Positions 11,903 through 21,996 of a DNA stretch of 64,000 bases are shown in pieces. The stretch lies in contig NC_089440.1 in the NCBI RefSeq assembly GCF_026210795.1, forward strand, positions 4,030,001 to 4,094,000, in the 5' to 3' direction. The notes beneath the pieces were generated by a model. That model was not told the origin of the DNA, ran no database searches, and saw only the letters and a program-made list of their open reading frames with translations. Made by a program: the position numbers and the translations under genes. The DNA is from Rhizophagus irregularis. Taxonomy: Eukaryota; Glomeromycota; Glomeromycetes; Glomerales; Glomeraceae. Positions within the stretch are counted from its first letter, which is position 1. Every line of letters begins with the position of its first letter.

Positions 11903-13550
11903 ATGAATACTTCAAAGCATATAAAAACAATTAAAAATGAAAATGCTCGAAATTTATGGAAGGAAAGTGATGATACTGTTGATCAGGTTATTATAATTAT
12001 AACAAGTAATATTGAATTTGTATTATAACTTCATAGTTATTTATTTTAATAGCTTCATGTTACAATTTCATCTGCTAATTCAACTACTGAATCAGAAGAA
12101 ACTTGTCACATATATCAAAAAGTGAATTTTACAGACTTGGAAAAAAGAAAAAAAGTATATGGAATATGTGGAGAATGCAATGAACCTAGAACAGGAGAAT
12201 ATTGGTGTCAACCTTGTAATGCTAAAAGATTTGAGGCAAACTTTAAAAATTGGACTAATGGAAATAAAAATATTGATGAACTAATCTAACAATCACAACT
12301 TAATGCTTTGCATCCCTCAAAATTTCTTGAATGGATACCTTTTGAAAATTTTGAAAACGTTATTTATATCACTTAAGGTGGGTTTGGTAAAATTTATTCA
12401 GCTAATTGGTCTGAAGGATGTATTGAATTTTGGAATATTGAAAAAATCAAAAATTGAATAGAGAAAAATGTGATAAAGTGATATTAAAAAGTTTAGATAA
12501 TTCGTCTAATATAAGTACAGATTTTTTAAATGAGGTAAGTAATAAGTATTGCTTTAATTTACAGTATATATTTATGATATAACATATGTTTAATCTCTTT
12601 TTAATGATTTTAGATTAAATATTTTATTTCAGATCATTTTCATTGTAATAAAATTATTCCATGTTTTGGAATTACTCAAGATCCAAATACCAAAGATTAT
12701 ATGATGGTTTTGTATTTTGTAAAGATGGGAATTTAAGAAACAATCTAATGAATGACTTGGATTATGAATCTAAAGTTAATCAATTATTTTTTATTATAGA
12801 TGGACTTTTAGCTATTCATAATGCCGAAAAAGTTCATAAAGATTTTCATTCAGGAAATGTATTAGTTGATAATAATGTACCACTTATTAGTGATTTAGGA
12901 TTGTGTCAACCAGTAAATGATAATGAGCGAAAAGGAGTTTATGGAGTAATACCTTATATAGCACCGGAAGTTTTACGTGGATATCAATATACAAAAGCAG
13001 CAGATATTTACTCATTTAGGATAATAATGAATGAAATTATGTCGGAAGAAATTACTTATAATGATATTCCTCATGATTTTAGTTATTAAAATATGTAAAG
13101 GTCTTAGACCAAAAATTTTTGAAGATACACCAAAATTAATTGTAAATTTGATTATTAAATGTTGGGATGCTAAAGCAAAAATAGACCAACTGCTAAAGAA
13201 TTATGCCAAATATTTAAAAAATGGGCTTGTGAAATGGATGATAAAAATAGTGAAATTTATTCTCAAATAAAAGAGTGTGAAAAAATTAAAGAGAATAAAT
13301 TAAAAAATAAACAAATGAAAATAAACCTAAAAATTTTCAGTTACATCCACAAGCAATTTATACTAGCAGACTTTTAAATTTCAAAAATCTTCCAGAATCA
13401 ATAAATTCAACGAAATTATATTCATTTCAATATGATCCAGGTGAACTTTTATTTAAAAATTTTAATAATTAATTTTAATAATCATAATTATTTATGCTAT
13501 CATTTAATTTAATTGTTACAGTTTCTGAATGTTTGGATTGTCAAATTAAA
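11903..13550 (+). pseudogene. TKL-type protein kinase pseudogene
   Basis: A broken relative of the intact kinase at 20105-21996. Exon 1 (11903-11986) begins MNTSKHIKT and is followed by an intron with normal ends. Exon 2 (from 12053) carries the Cys-x2-Cys pairs (YGICGECNEP, WCQPCNAKRF), but has in-frame stops at 12287-12289, 12374-12376 (just before GGFGKIYSANW) and 12455-12457. The next exon has a frameshift near 12715, after which 12661-13089 reads through HKDFHSGN, SDLGLCQP and YGVIPYIAPEVLRG. A second shift near 13080 moves the KICKGLRPKI segment to another frame. The Arg expected after YSF-type sequence is changed too (IYSFRIIMNE against IYSFGIVMNE). The last small exon, starting near 13521 with tttctgaatgtttggattgt, is still recognisable. 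At least three stops and two shifts rule out a working kinase. Confidence 0.9.
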
Positions 13551-13616
13551 TAAATTGGTAAGATAAATATTTATATTTAGTTTTTAATTACGATGATGAA
13601 ATAATGAATTTTTAAA

Positions 13617-13784
13617 AGACCTCGATATATTTGATATACCGATGTATATTAAAAACTCGGAAACCGTAAATGCGTAGATATATAAGTTCCAGACAATAAA
13701 TATTGGGATAATTTGATATAACGATATTTTTCAATGATTTTTCGTATGGATCTCAACATATCATTATATCGGAGTTTGACTGTA
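13617..13784. mobile_element. Possible degraded Tc1/mariner-type MITE
   Basis: The right end reads ggagtttgactgta, the mirror of a TACAGTCAAACTCC-type terminal repeat. The left end (ctcgatatatttgatata near 13621) matches only loosely. Interior is AT-rich and non-coding. It resembles the better preserved element at 46092-46267. Low confidence because the left terminus is eroded. Confidence 0.35.
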
Positions 13785-14409
13785 ATATTAAATTTTATAT
13801 TAAATTTTATTTTATTTATTTTCATTTATTTGATTTACCTAAATCCTTGATCTTTTTGTATCAATATAAACTGATAGAGTCTTTTATAAATAGGTACTAA
13901 ATTTACGACTAAATTTGCTAACATTTTATCTGTAAAATCTTTATTAATTAATTTACTAATTCTTAAATTTTTAAAATAAGAAAATACAAAATTAATATTT
14001 GATTTACTGAAATATTTAATCATTGTAAGTGGATTCATATTATGAAACCGGTTTGCGTTTAAAGCGGGTGCCCAAACTGGGTTGAAATTAATAAAAATCT
14101 ATGCTTAATTCTAAATTTAAAAATCTGCTAGTATAAATTGCTTGCAAAGATTTTTAGACTTATTTTTATTTTATTTTTTTTTTAATGTATATGTACAGTC
14201 GTGTCGGAAAGTATATGCAAATATTATATAAAAATATAATAATAATACTCGATTGCTTATGTTACAATACTTCATGTATTTTCATTCTGAAACTTTTCCG
14301 CTCATTTGTTCTTTTAGGATGTCATACAATAAGTTGTATGATTATATTAAAAGAAGTCACGAATTTATCAAACTTGAACCAAATGGCAGAACTGTAGGCG
14401 AACTTTTCA

Positions 14410-14580
14410 CATTCTTTAAAATTTGAGATTAAAATACGCCTTTTAATTTATTGATACAATTCTTAACAGTTGTTCTATTTTTGTCTTGGTATTCTAACAT
14501 TTATCAATTAGCTTAGCCCAGAAATTAATTTTGGTGCATATTCAGAAACAGTTGGTTTAGGCTCTTTACATATTTTAAAC
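14410..14580 (-). pseudogene. TKL kinase C-terminal relic
   Basis: Read on the minus strand, this encodes FKICKEPKPTVSEYAPKLIS and then, across stops and shifts, remains of the segment that in the intact kinase reads DLITKCWDANPKNRPTANELYQQL. It is the tail of a kinase domain from the same family, in opposite orientation to the pseudogene just upstream. No other part of the gene is visible nearby. Confidence 0.65.
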
Positions 14581-15277
14581 TATTATAATATAATTATGAA
14601 AATATTATTTTAAGGACTTCTGGTTCTATATAAGAATAAACTCCATTTAATATTTTGCTGGTATACACATAATTTAATGTCTCAAAAAATTGTTGATCGA
14701 TTAATTGCATTACTATGATCGATCAAAAATCAATTGATCGATTCCTTAACCGATCACGTTCGTTTGAATTTAAATGATTGATCATCGATCAATCATAGGC
14801 TATATAAGTAATTACGTAAAAATTATCATTATCATTATTAATTTCTTTAGGAGTAAAACGATATAGAAAATATGATTTTTTTATTTGAAATTAAACAGAA
14901 TGAATTATATGTAGTAAGTAATGAATTTAATACAAATATTTACATATCTGTAGAAACTTAAAATTTCTAAGAAAAATTAAGTATTTAATACAAGGTTGGA
15001 ACCTTTAAGTGTAATGTGAATAAATGTAAAATAATTTTAATGACTTGTCTCATTTGTCGAATTTAATCAAAGGAAATCTCAATGAATTTTAAAGAAATAA
15101 TTAATAATTTTTGGACCATGTTTATTATTTGTAATTTATAGTCATATATATTTAATAAAAGTGAACAAAAAGTGCTGACTTAGCCAAGCCTTTAAAAACT
15201 TGTTGTCACCTGATCATCAACATTAAGGTACAGCAACATTGATCAGGAAGGGAAAGGGAAGGAAAAGCAAGGGAGAG
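14581..15277. other. Intergenic, no gene seen
   Basis: Non-coding AT-rich DNA. Near 14690-14800 the tetramer GATC recurs in ATTGATCGATC-type strings (for example aattgatcgattcc, tgatcatcgatcaatcat), forming small self-complementary blocks. Confidence 0.4.
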
Positions 15278-15837
15278 AACATTTTGCTTAATCTGAAATA
15301 TACAAAGATACCCTTCAGAAAAACAAAAGGATTGCAGCATCTCAGTGATGCACAACTGTTAGTTTTCATCAAAGGTTTGCACCAAGTTACGGTCACTAAT
15401 TTCTGTTATTCATGCAGCAAAATCTTACACTCAAAGATTTGTAATCATCTGAAAATTCCTAAAAACAGAGAAGGACGTTTACAGTAGCTGTTCTCCATAT
15501 GCTAAGACTGCAAACTGTGGCCACGATGTGCTTCCAGTTCTCTGAATTCAAAAATGATTTCAATGAGAATAAATAATTGGCATGAAAAAGATGTCAACTG
15601 TTAAAAAGGTTGTGTTTTTTCTTAACAGGTGATTTTAAAATACTGTTGAAAAGGTATGTTTCTCCACAACAGTAGATTTTAAAATTCACCATCTAGATCA
15701 TACTCCTATCAAGTACTTGCTTATTAGCTTCAATAAAAAGCACTTGGATTGCCTTTCAAACCCTCACAACATTTTAATGATAAAATAATACCTTAATATA
15801 TTAGGATCATTGATTGCATCTTGAAGTTAACTTTGCA
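15278..15837 (+). repeat. Tandem duplicated repeat B, unit 1
   Basis: Begins gaacattttgcttaatctga and is repeated 660 bases downstream at 15938-16490 with roughly nine in ten bases the same. The short frames inside both copies (15239-15487 and 15944-16129) share peptide strings such as PFRKTKGLQHLSD, but indels of 1, about 8 and about 9 bases between them break the shared frame in the middle, so I treat the unit as non-coding repeat. Confidence 0.8.
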
Positions 15838-15937
15838 AAATTTTAAACATCATGTGCAGTTGATCTAAATAAAGACAGAATGTGAGTACTATACTGTTAT
15901 ACAAAAAATATGAATGATTGGGTTAGCATGATAACAG

Positions 15938-16490
15938 AACATTTTGCTTAATCTGAAATATGTAAAGATGCCCTTCAGAAAAACAAAAGGGTTGCAGCAT
16001 CTCAGTGATACACAACTGTTAGTTTTCATCAAGGTTTGCATCAAGTTACATTTCTGTTATTCATGCTTGCACTCAAAGATTTGTAATCATCTGGAAATTC
16101 CTAAAAATAGAGAAGAATGTTCACAGTAGCTGTCCCCTATAAACTAAGACAACAAACTGTGGCCATGATGTGCTTTCAGTTTTCTGAATTCAAAAATGAT
16201 CTCAATGAAAATAAATAATTGGCATGAAAAGATGTCAAAAAGACCATTAAAAAGGTTGTGTTCCTTCTTAACAGGTGATTTTAAAATACTATTGAAAAGG
16301 TATGTTCCTCCTCAACAGTGAATTTTAAAATTCACCATCTAGATCATACTCCTATCAAGTATTTGCTAAGCCCAATAAGAAGCACTTGGATATTGCCTTT
16401 CAAACCCTCACAACATTTTAATGATAAAATAATACCTTAATATTTTGCATCTGCTAATGTCTTTTTGAAGTCTCTCTGTTGCAAAGTAAA
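15938..16490 (+). repeat. Tandem duplicated repeat B, unit 2
   Basis: Second copy of the unit at 15278. The similarity runs through the ctaaacctcacaacattttaatg-type end and into a looser region near 16450-16490 that leads straight into the minisatellite at 16485-16630. Confidence 0.8.
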
Positions 16491-16630
16491 TGGTATAAAA
16501 GATTATTAGATCTAAGAAGAAAAGTAATTGCAAAGTAAATGGTATGATAGATTATTAGATATCTAATAAGAAAAGTAATTGCGAAGTAAGTGGTATAATA
16601 GATTATTAGATATCTAAAAAGAAAAGTAAT
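16485..16630 (+). repeat. Minisatellite, three units of about 54 bases
   Basis: Three successive units of the form gcaaagtaaatggtat..agattattag..aagaaaagtaatt. They differ by point changes and small indels. It lies between repeat B and the 3' end of the Crinkler gene. Confidence 0.8.
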
Positions 16631-16999
16631 AAACTAACTATCATTAGAACATTTTTTTTCGTCAACTTACTACAATTAAAATTGAAACATTTAATCTTCA
16701 TTATTGGAGTGAAATATTGTAAAAAATAAATGAAATATTTTTGTTGTAAAAAAAAAGAATTATTAAAATTAAATATTGAAAAAAGAATGAATTATCAAAG
16801 AGAATTATTTTTGTTGTAAGTAGAAAAGTAACAAGATGAGGGAAAGGTAGAGAGGTATTTATATAGTTTTTTTTCGAGATGTATTTATGTAATAATTCGG
16901 TTAATTTGTTCCCAAAGAGTTGGCGGAGATCTTTGAGTCCGAAACAAATCGGAATATATTTAATACTGCTCTTATTTTCCTTGTAATAAAAAAAAATAA

Positions 17000-18652
17000 T
17001 CAACAATAAGAATAATAATCCTCTTCTAGGATTCCAAAGTTCTTAGTTTCAACATGCCCATTTGGAAGTTCACGTACTGAGAAGTCCTTACCACTACGAA
17101 GAATCACATGACATATCATTTCAAATAACTGTCCGCGGAGACTTCCCATTTCCGATATATCTTTTGCATTATTCATAAATTTGCGCAATTCCTTATTATT
17201 ATCCTTTTTTAATTTTTCCAAACAAAAATTTGCAACGTGTTCTGAAGCGAAGTAGTAGATAGAATCAGTATATGGATCTTCCTCATCATCAGATGGGAGA
17301 TTTGTGTGTATATGTATTAATTTGTGAGTAAGCTCGTCACCATTCACAGTTTTACCTTGATAATCGAGTATTTTTGAATCGATTGATGTAACTGCACGCT
17401 CAATAATCTTTTCAATGCATTTCAGATTCATACTAGGATCAAAAATCAACCTTGCTATTCCACCACATAGCTTGAACTTTTCCATCACTAATGTTATACT
17501 ATCAATTTTAAGAAGCTCACAATAGTCTAATACCTCATCTTTTTCCCATACTGGCATATACATACTTTTGCACTTCGATGCTTTAACAAAATCTTTAATT
17601 AATTCTTTTTTGGGAGAAGATACCATTATAAGCTTTCCGACATTAAAATCATGACTGATTTGGGGTTTCCTCTCATCGATTATACACCACGTATCTGAAT
17701 CTTGTGCGAATAGTTTGTATTCGTCAGTATTCACTATAAACGTCATTTTTTCTTTAGGATTTATATATAATGTGAAATCTTTATGATCCATAAGAACCGT
17801 CTTTCCTTTCTTAAGAAGCGTAACTAGCAATAATCTTCCAAAATATGTCTTCCCGATTCCAGGGTTTCCGGTGATAAAATATCGCTTGAAGTCTTTATCA
17901 TTGAATATAAATTCGCGGAAATAAGGATAACACTGTCGATTATATATAGTTGTATATTCACTATCGCCTGGCAATGGTGGCACTCTGAATATTGGTTGAT
18001 TTGTGTCGATCGTGTTTAAGTTATCAATAAGATTTATTATCTTTTCCGCATCTAGAAAAAGGTATAAGTCAGGATGTTTTTTATTTTTAATAAGGCCAAG
18101 GCCAACATTGAAAGAAAAAAAAATACCTTTCTGTTCGAGTTGTGTTAGTTTTCCCTTTTTGGCTTGGTTCTCATTTCCCTCGTCCGAATCTTCTGCTTTC
18201 CTTTTGCCTGATCGAATAAAAAAAAATATGTGAGATAACGCGAATTTCTTGTTTGAGAGGTAAACCATTGGGAGACACTTACCAGTGGTGGCGGGCAGTT
18301 GTACGATTATGTGGATGCCCACTGGAGGATTATCTAAGAAAATTGTATTAATCGATTGAGTCATCCTAGACAACTTAACACCGCCAAATTCTGCTTGAAT
18401 ATCAGTTTTAATATTTTCAAGTTTTTTTATGATATTATCAGTTTCTTCAATCTCAACCTTCCAAAGATCCACGTTAGAGCTACTAAGAATATCTTCTCTC
18501 AGCTCCCAGATTAAGTCCTTGAGGTACGCAACAGTAAAATCTTTAAATGGGATATCACTACCTTTGACGTGAGTTACTTCACTAATAGTAGCCGGAAAAA
18601 CACCCCTAACATAGTCGCCTAGAATGAAACAATATAAATTTCTTCGAGCCAT
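17000..18652 (-). CDS. Crinkler-type effector with P-loop NTPase and probable nuclease domain
   Basis: The preferred model is complement of 17000-18207 and 18283-18652 (525 aa). The 75-base intron has a GTAAGT donor and CAG acceptor; because it is in frame and stop-free, the unspliced frame also reads through (550 aa). The N-terminus (LYCFILGDYVRGVFPATI...VAYLKDLI) fits the ubiquitin-like Crinkler header domain, which normally closes with an HVLVxxP motif; here HIIVQLP at 114-120. Next comes a bipartite basic signal (KRK at 125-127, KKGK at 140-143), a P-loop (GNPGIGKT, 237-244) with Walker B (CIIDE, 298-302), and a C-terminal segment GSLRGQLFEMICHVIL...VREL (478-504) of the type seen in REase-fold nuclease ends of Crinkler/RHS-like proteins. 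No classical secretion signal is seen, which is common for the family. Known relatives act in host nuclei; host action here is inference. Confidence 0.82.
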   Translation of the reverse strand: MARRNLYCFILGDYVRGVFPATISEVTHVKGSDIPFKDFTVAYLKDLIWELREDILSSSNVDLWKVEIEETDNIIKKLENIKTDIQAEFGGVKLSRMTQSINTIFLDNPPVGIHIIVQLPATTGKCLPMVYLSNKKFALSHIFFFIRSGKRKAEDSDEGNENQAKKGKLTQLEQKGIFFSFNVGLGLIKNKKHPDLYLFLDAEKIINLIDNLNTIDTNQPIFRVPPLPGDSEYTTIYNRQCYPYFREFIFNDKDFKRYFITGNPGIGKTYFGRLLLVTLLKKGKTVLMDHKDFTLYINPKEKMTFIVNTDEYKLFAQDSDTWCIIDERKPQISHDFNVGKLIMVSSPKKELIKDFVKASKCKSMYMPVWEKDEVLDYCELLKIDSITLVMEKFKLCGGIARLIFDPSMNLKCIEKIIERAVTSIDSKILDYQGKTVNGDELTHKLIHIHTNLPSDDEEDPYTDSIYYFASEHVANFCLEKLKKDNNKELRKFMNNAKDISEMGSLRGQLFEMICHVILRSGKDFSVRELPNGHVETKNFGILEEDYYSYC

Positions 18653-20104
18653 ATTTCTGAAAATGTCGAGAGTTAATAATGTGAGGTTAATAATGTGAGG
18701 TTTTGAGAAATAATTTGTGAGGAAAAAAAGAGTTTAGAGAAGCATATATATATCGTAATATATAATTTTGAGTCATACGGCATACGTTATTACTGTATAT
18801 GTCTCTTAGCATTAGTTACCTTTTTAGCCGATGACCGTCATTTTTTATCAACCCATTTGACATTTTATTATGTGTTATTAGTAAGAAGTTATGATGATAA
18901 ATACATAAATAACTCTTAGTTGACCTCTGAGTTTACAAGAATTGACTCAAAATATAAGAAGTATTAAATTAATCCCACTCAATCACCCGAAATAATCAAA
19001 ACAACTACAAAAATTGACTCAAAATATACAAATACAAAGTATACCGAAAAAATTTTCATCAGTACGGATATTTATATAATTACGAAATTTTCGGTTGTAC
19101 GGATCTGCTATGTTTTTTCACATGATACGCCAACGAAATTGATTAATCATGACTCATTGATTCATGAGTCATGACTAATATTATAACTCTGATATTTCTT
19201 ATAGTACCTTACGTAAATATACCTTGCAAAAATAATAAAATTATTTTTATATTTCAAAACGAAATTACATTGCCTCTATTTTTTTTTATTGATCATGGTC
19301 ATCCGATTTTTCCCACGATTCAAAAGTAATACATTATTATTAGACTCGTGTTATTTTGACAACTCTAATGTCATTTTGACACTTTTTTCTTATTTTATAG
19401 AAAAGCAGTTTGTTAAAGTGGTAAAGAAGGACGGAAAATACAGAAAATGGCAAAAAAAGATATGAGTCATGTCAAAAATCAAGAAAAAAAGATGAACGTA
19501 GCAATACCACCGAAAAGTTTGTCAGTTACACATGCCGGGTTGTGATTTCGGATAGTAGTCACATTTTAATCAATTACGCCAGATTAGATTAAATAATCGA
19601 TTTTCCGCTTTCTCTTCACTATAAACTCATATTTAAAAAGAAGAGTCACGTAATAAGCCAAAACGACATTTATGGTTAAAAAATGTTCGTTCAAATTTAA
19701 GTCATTAGAGAAAACGAGTAAACGATATTATAATAAGGATACGATGTATCGAGATTCGAGAATAGTTGTGTAACCGCAAAATTTCTAACGCCGCCAAAAA
19801 GAATCAAAAAAGTGATATTAAACCAGTTCACCTTTGCGTTCAGTTTAAATAAAATGATTTCTATTATTTTGTTGTAGGAATGCTAACCGGAAAAAAAACG
19901 AATCGTGCTTTATTTATTCGTGCATATAAAACTTACTTACAATAAAATTATTTATTAATTCGTAAAAAATAAAGCGCGCATGATAATAAATATTACAATA
20001 CGTGATAAAAAACTACCTTAAATAAAAGATATAAAATTTAATACTTTTAAAAGTGGAAGGATACAAATAAAAATATTACCAAATATCAAAATATTAACTG
20101 TCCA
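18653..20104. other. Upstream region of the Crinkler gene
   Basis: About 1.45 kb with no gene. At 19148-19175 there are two opposed TGACTCA/TGAGTCA cores (catgactcat, then catgagtcatg), the shape of a bZIP (Gcn4/AP-1-like) site pair roughly 500 bases before the Crinkler ATG. Whether it is used is unknown. Confidence 0.4.
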
Positions 20105-21996
20105 TCATTCATCGTCTTCATTAAGATCTATACATAATAATTATAAAAATCAATTAATATATTTACATAAAAAAGAATTATAATTAAAGAAAAATATCTT
20201 TACCTAATTCACTTAATTGACAATCCATACATTCAGAAACTATAAATCAAATAAATTAAATGATAGTGTAAATTATAATTACATAAACATAATAATTATT
20301 TATAACTAAAATGCATATAACACATACTTAGATTTGATAATGGTGAAGGAGTGTTATCATCTATTTAAAACATCAAGGATAGATTATAATGAGAATATGA
20401 TTCACATTAATTTTTTTAAAAAATAAAATTTACCTGAATGTGAATTAGTTGAATTTGTTGGTTCTGGAAGATTTTTGAAACTTATTTGTCTACTAATATA
20501 AATTGCTTGCGGATGTGATTGACTTCTAGGTTTGTTTTTTAATTTATTCTTATTGCATTTTTTTATTTGAGATTTAATTTCACTGTTATTATTATACATC
20601 TCAATTTTCCATTTTTTTAATTGTTGATATAACTCGTTTGCGGTTGGTCTATTTTTAGGGTTAGCATCCCAACACTTAGTAATCAAATCTGCAATTAATT
20701 TTGGAGTACCTTCAGAAATTTTTGGCCTATGTCCTTTACATATTTTAATGGCCAAAATATGATCATGAGGTTCCTCATTATAGGGAATTACTTCTGACAT
20801 AAGTTCATTCATTACAATTCCAAATGAATAAATGTCTGATGCTTTTTCATATGGATGTCCACGTAAAACTTCTGGTGCCATATAAGGTATCACACCATAA
20901 GTTCCTTCATTACCTGATTCGTTATCATGATTTGCCGGTTGACACATTCCTAAATCACTAATGTGTGGACGACCAAATTCACCATATAATATATTGCCTG
21001 AATGAAAATCTTTATGAATTCTTCCAGAATTGTGAATATTTAGAAGTCCACTCGCAATTTCTGTTAAATTCTCAATTTTTGAATTATAATTAATAGGTTT
21101 ATGTCTATTAATTAAATGCTGTCTCAAATTTCCATTTGCACAATAAAACAAAACCATCATATAATCTTTAGTAGTTGGATCTTGAGTTATCCCATAACAT
21201 TGAATAATATCAAAAATATAAATCTGAAGATGAGATTTGATCTATTTAAAAAAAAAAATCAATTTAATATATACTTTACGTTACACAATAAACAAATCAT
21301 GTGATCTAATATTGAATTTAATAATTTAATTGGTTAATTAATTAATTAATTACCTCATTTAAAAACACTTTACTTAAGTTAGAAGAATTATCCAAACATT
21401 TTAACGCGACTTTAACATTTGGACATCTATCCCATTTTTGATTTTCAATATCCCAAAATCTAATAAATCCTTCAGGCCAGTTAGCAGAATAAATTTTCCC
21501 AAATCCACCTCTGGTAATGTAAGTGATATCTTCAAATTTTTCATAAGGTATCCATTCAAGACATTTTTTATAATGTACAGCATTAAGTTGTGATTGTTGT
21601 ATTAATTCATCAATATTTTTGTTTCCACTAGTCCAATTTTTAAAGTTTTCTTTGAATCTTTTAGAATTACAAGATTGACACCAACGCCTTCCTGTTCCCG
21701 GTTCATTACATTCTCCACAAATTCCATAAATTTTTTTTCTTTTTTCTAAATCTTCCATGAGAATTATCTTACTACCTGTTTCATTAATACCTTCTAATGG
21801 AGAAATTATAACATTAAGCTATTAAACAAATGATTAAGAATTATTATGATTAATTTTTAGTTAAAAAGTTAATTTTTTAAAGAATTTAACATTGTTTATT
21901 AAAAATAATTATTATTTTTACCTGATATTTATTATTAGCATTTTTAATCCATAAATCTCTAGCTTTTGTTTTAGGATTAGTTCCACTCGTATTCAT
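20105..21996 (-). CDS. TKL-type protein kinase with N-terminal Cys-pair motif
   Basis: A six-exon model: complement of 20105-20127, 20204-20239, 20328-20360, 20434-21241, 21354-21818 and 21922-21996. It totals 1440 bases (479 aa) and all junctions are in frame. Residues 59-75 hold C-x2-C and C-x2-C (YGICGECNEP, WCQSCN), probably a small zinc knuckle. The kinase domain follows: GGFG loop (129-132), Lys165 in KVALK, catalytic loop HKDFHSGN (256-263), metal-binding DLG in place of DFG (276-278), YGVIPYMAPEVLRG (295-308) and a normal C-lobe ending WDANPKNRPTANELYQQL. All catalytic residues are present, so it is likely active. The last three exons are very short (33, 36 and 23 bases) and encode an acidic Ser-rich tail ending DLNEDDE. 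The pseudogene at 11903-13550 and relics at 14410, 31690 and 34514 are from the same family. Confidence 0.9.

Noticed and set aside
12287-12457. Possible stop-codon reassignment in the kinase at 11903
   Set aside because: Stops are joined by frameshifts, and the other genes in the window use TAA, TAG and TGA as normal ends.
15239-16129. Two related short proteins (82 and 61 aa) encoded by repeat B
   Set aside because: Indels between the copies break the common frame in the middle, and the similarity continues at DNA level far beyond both frames, so it reflects repeat duplication.
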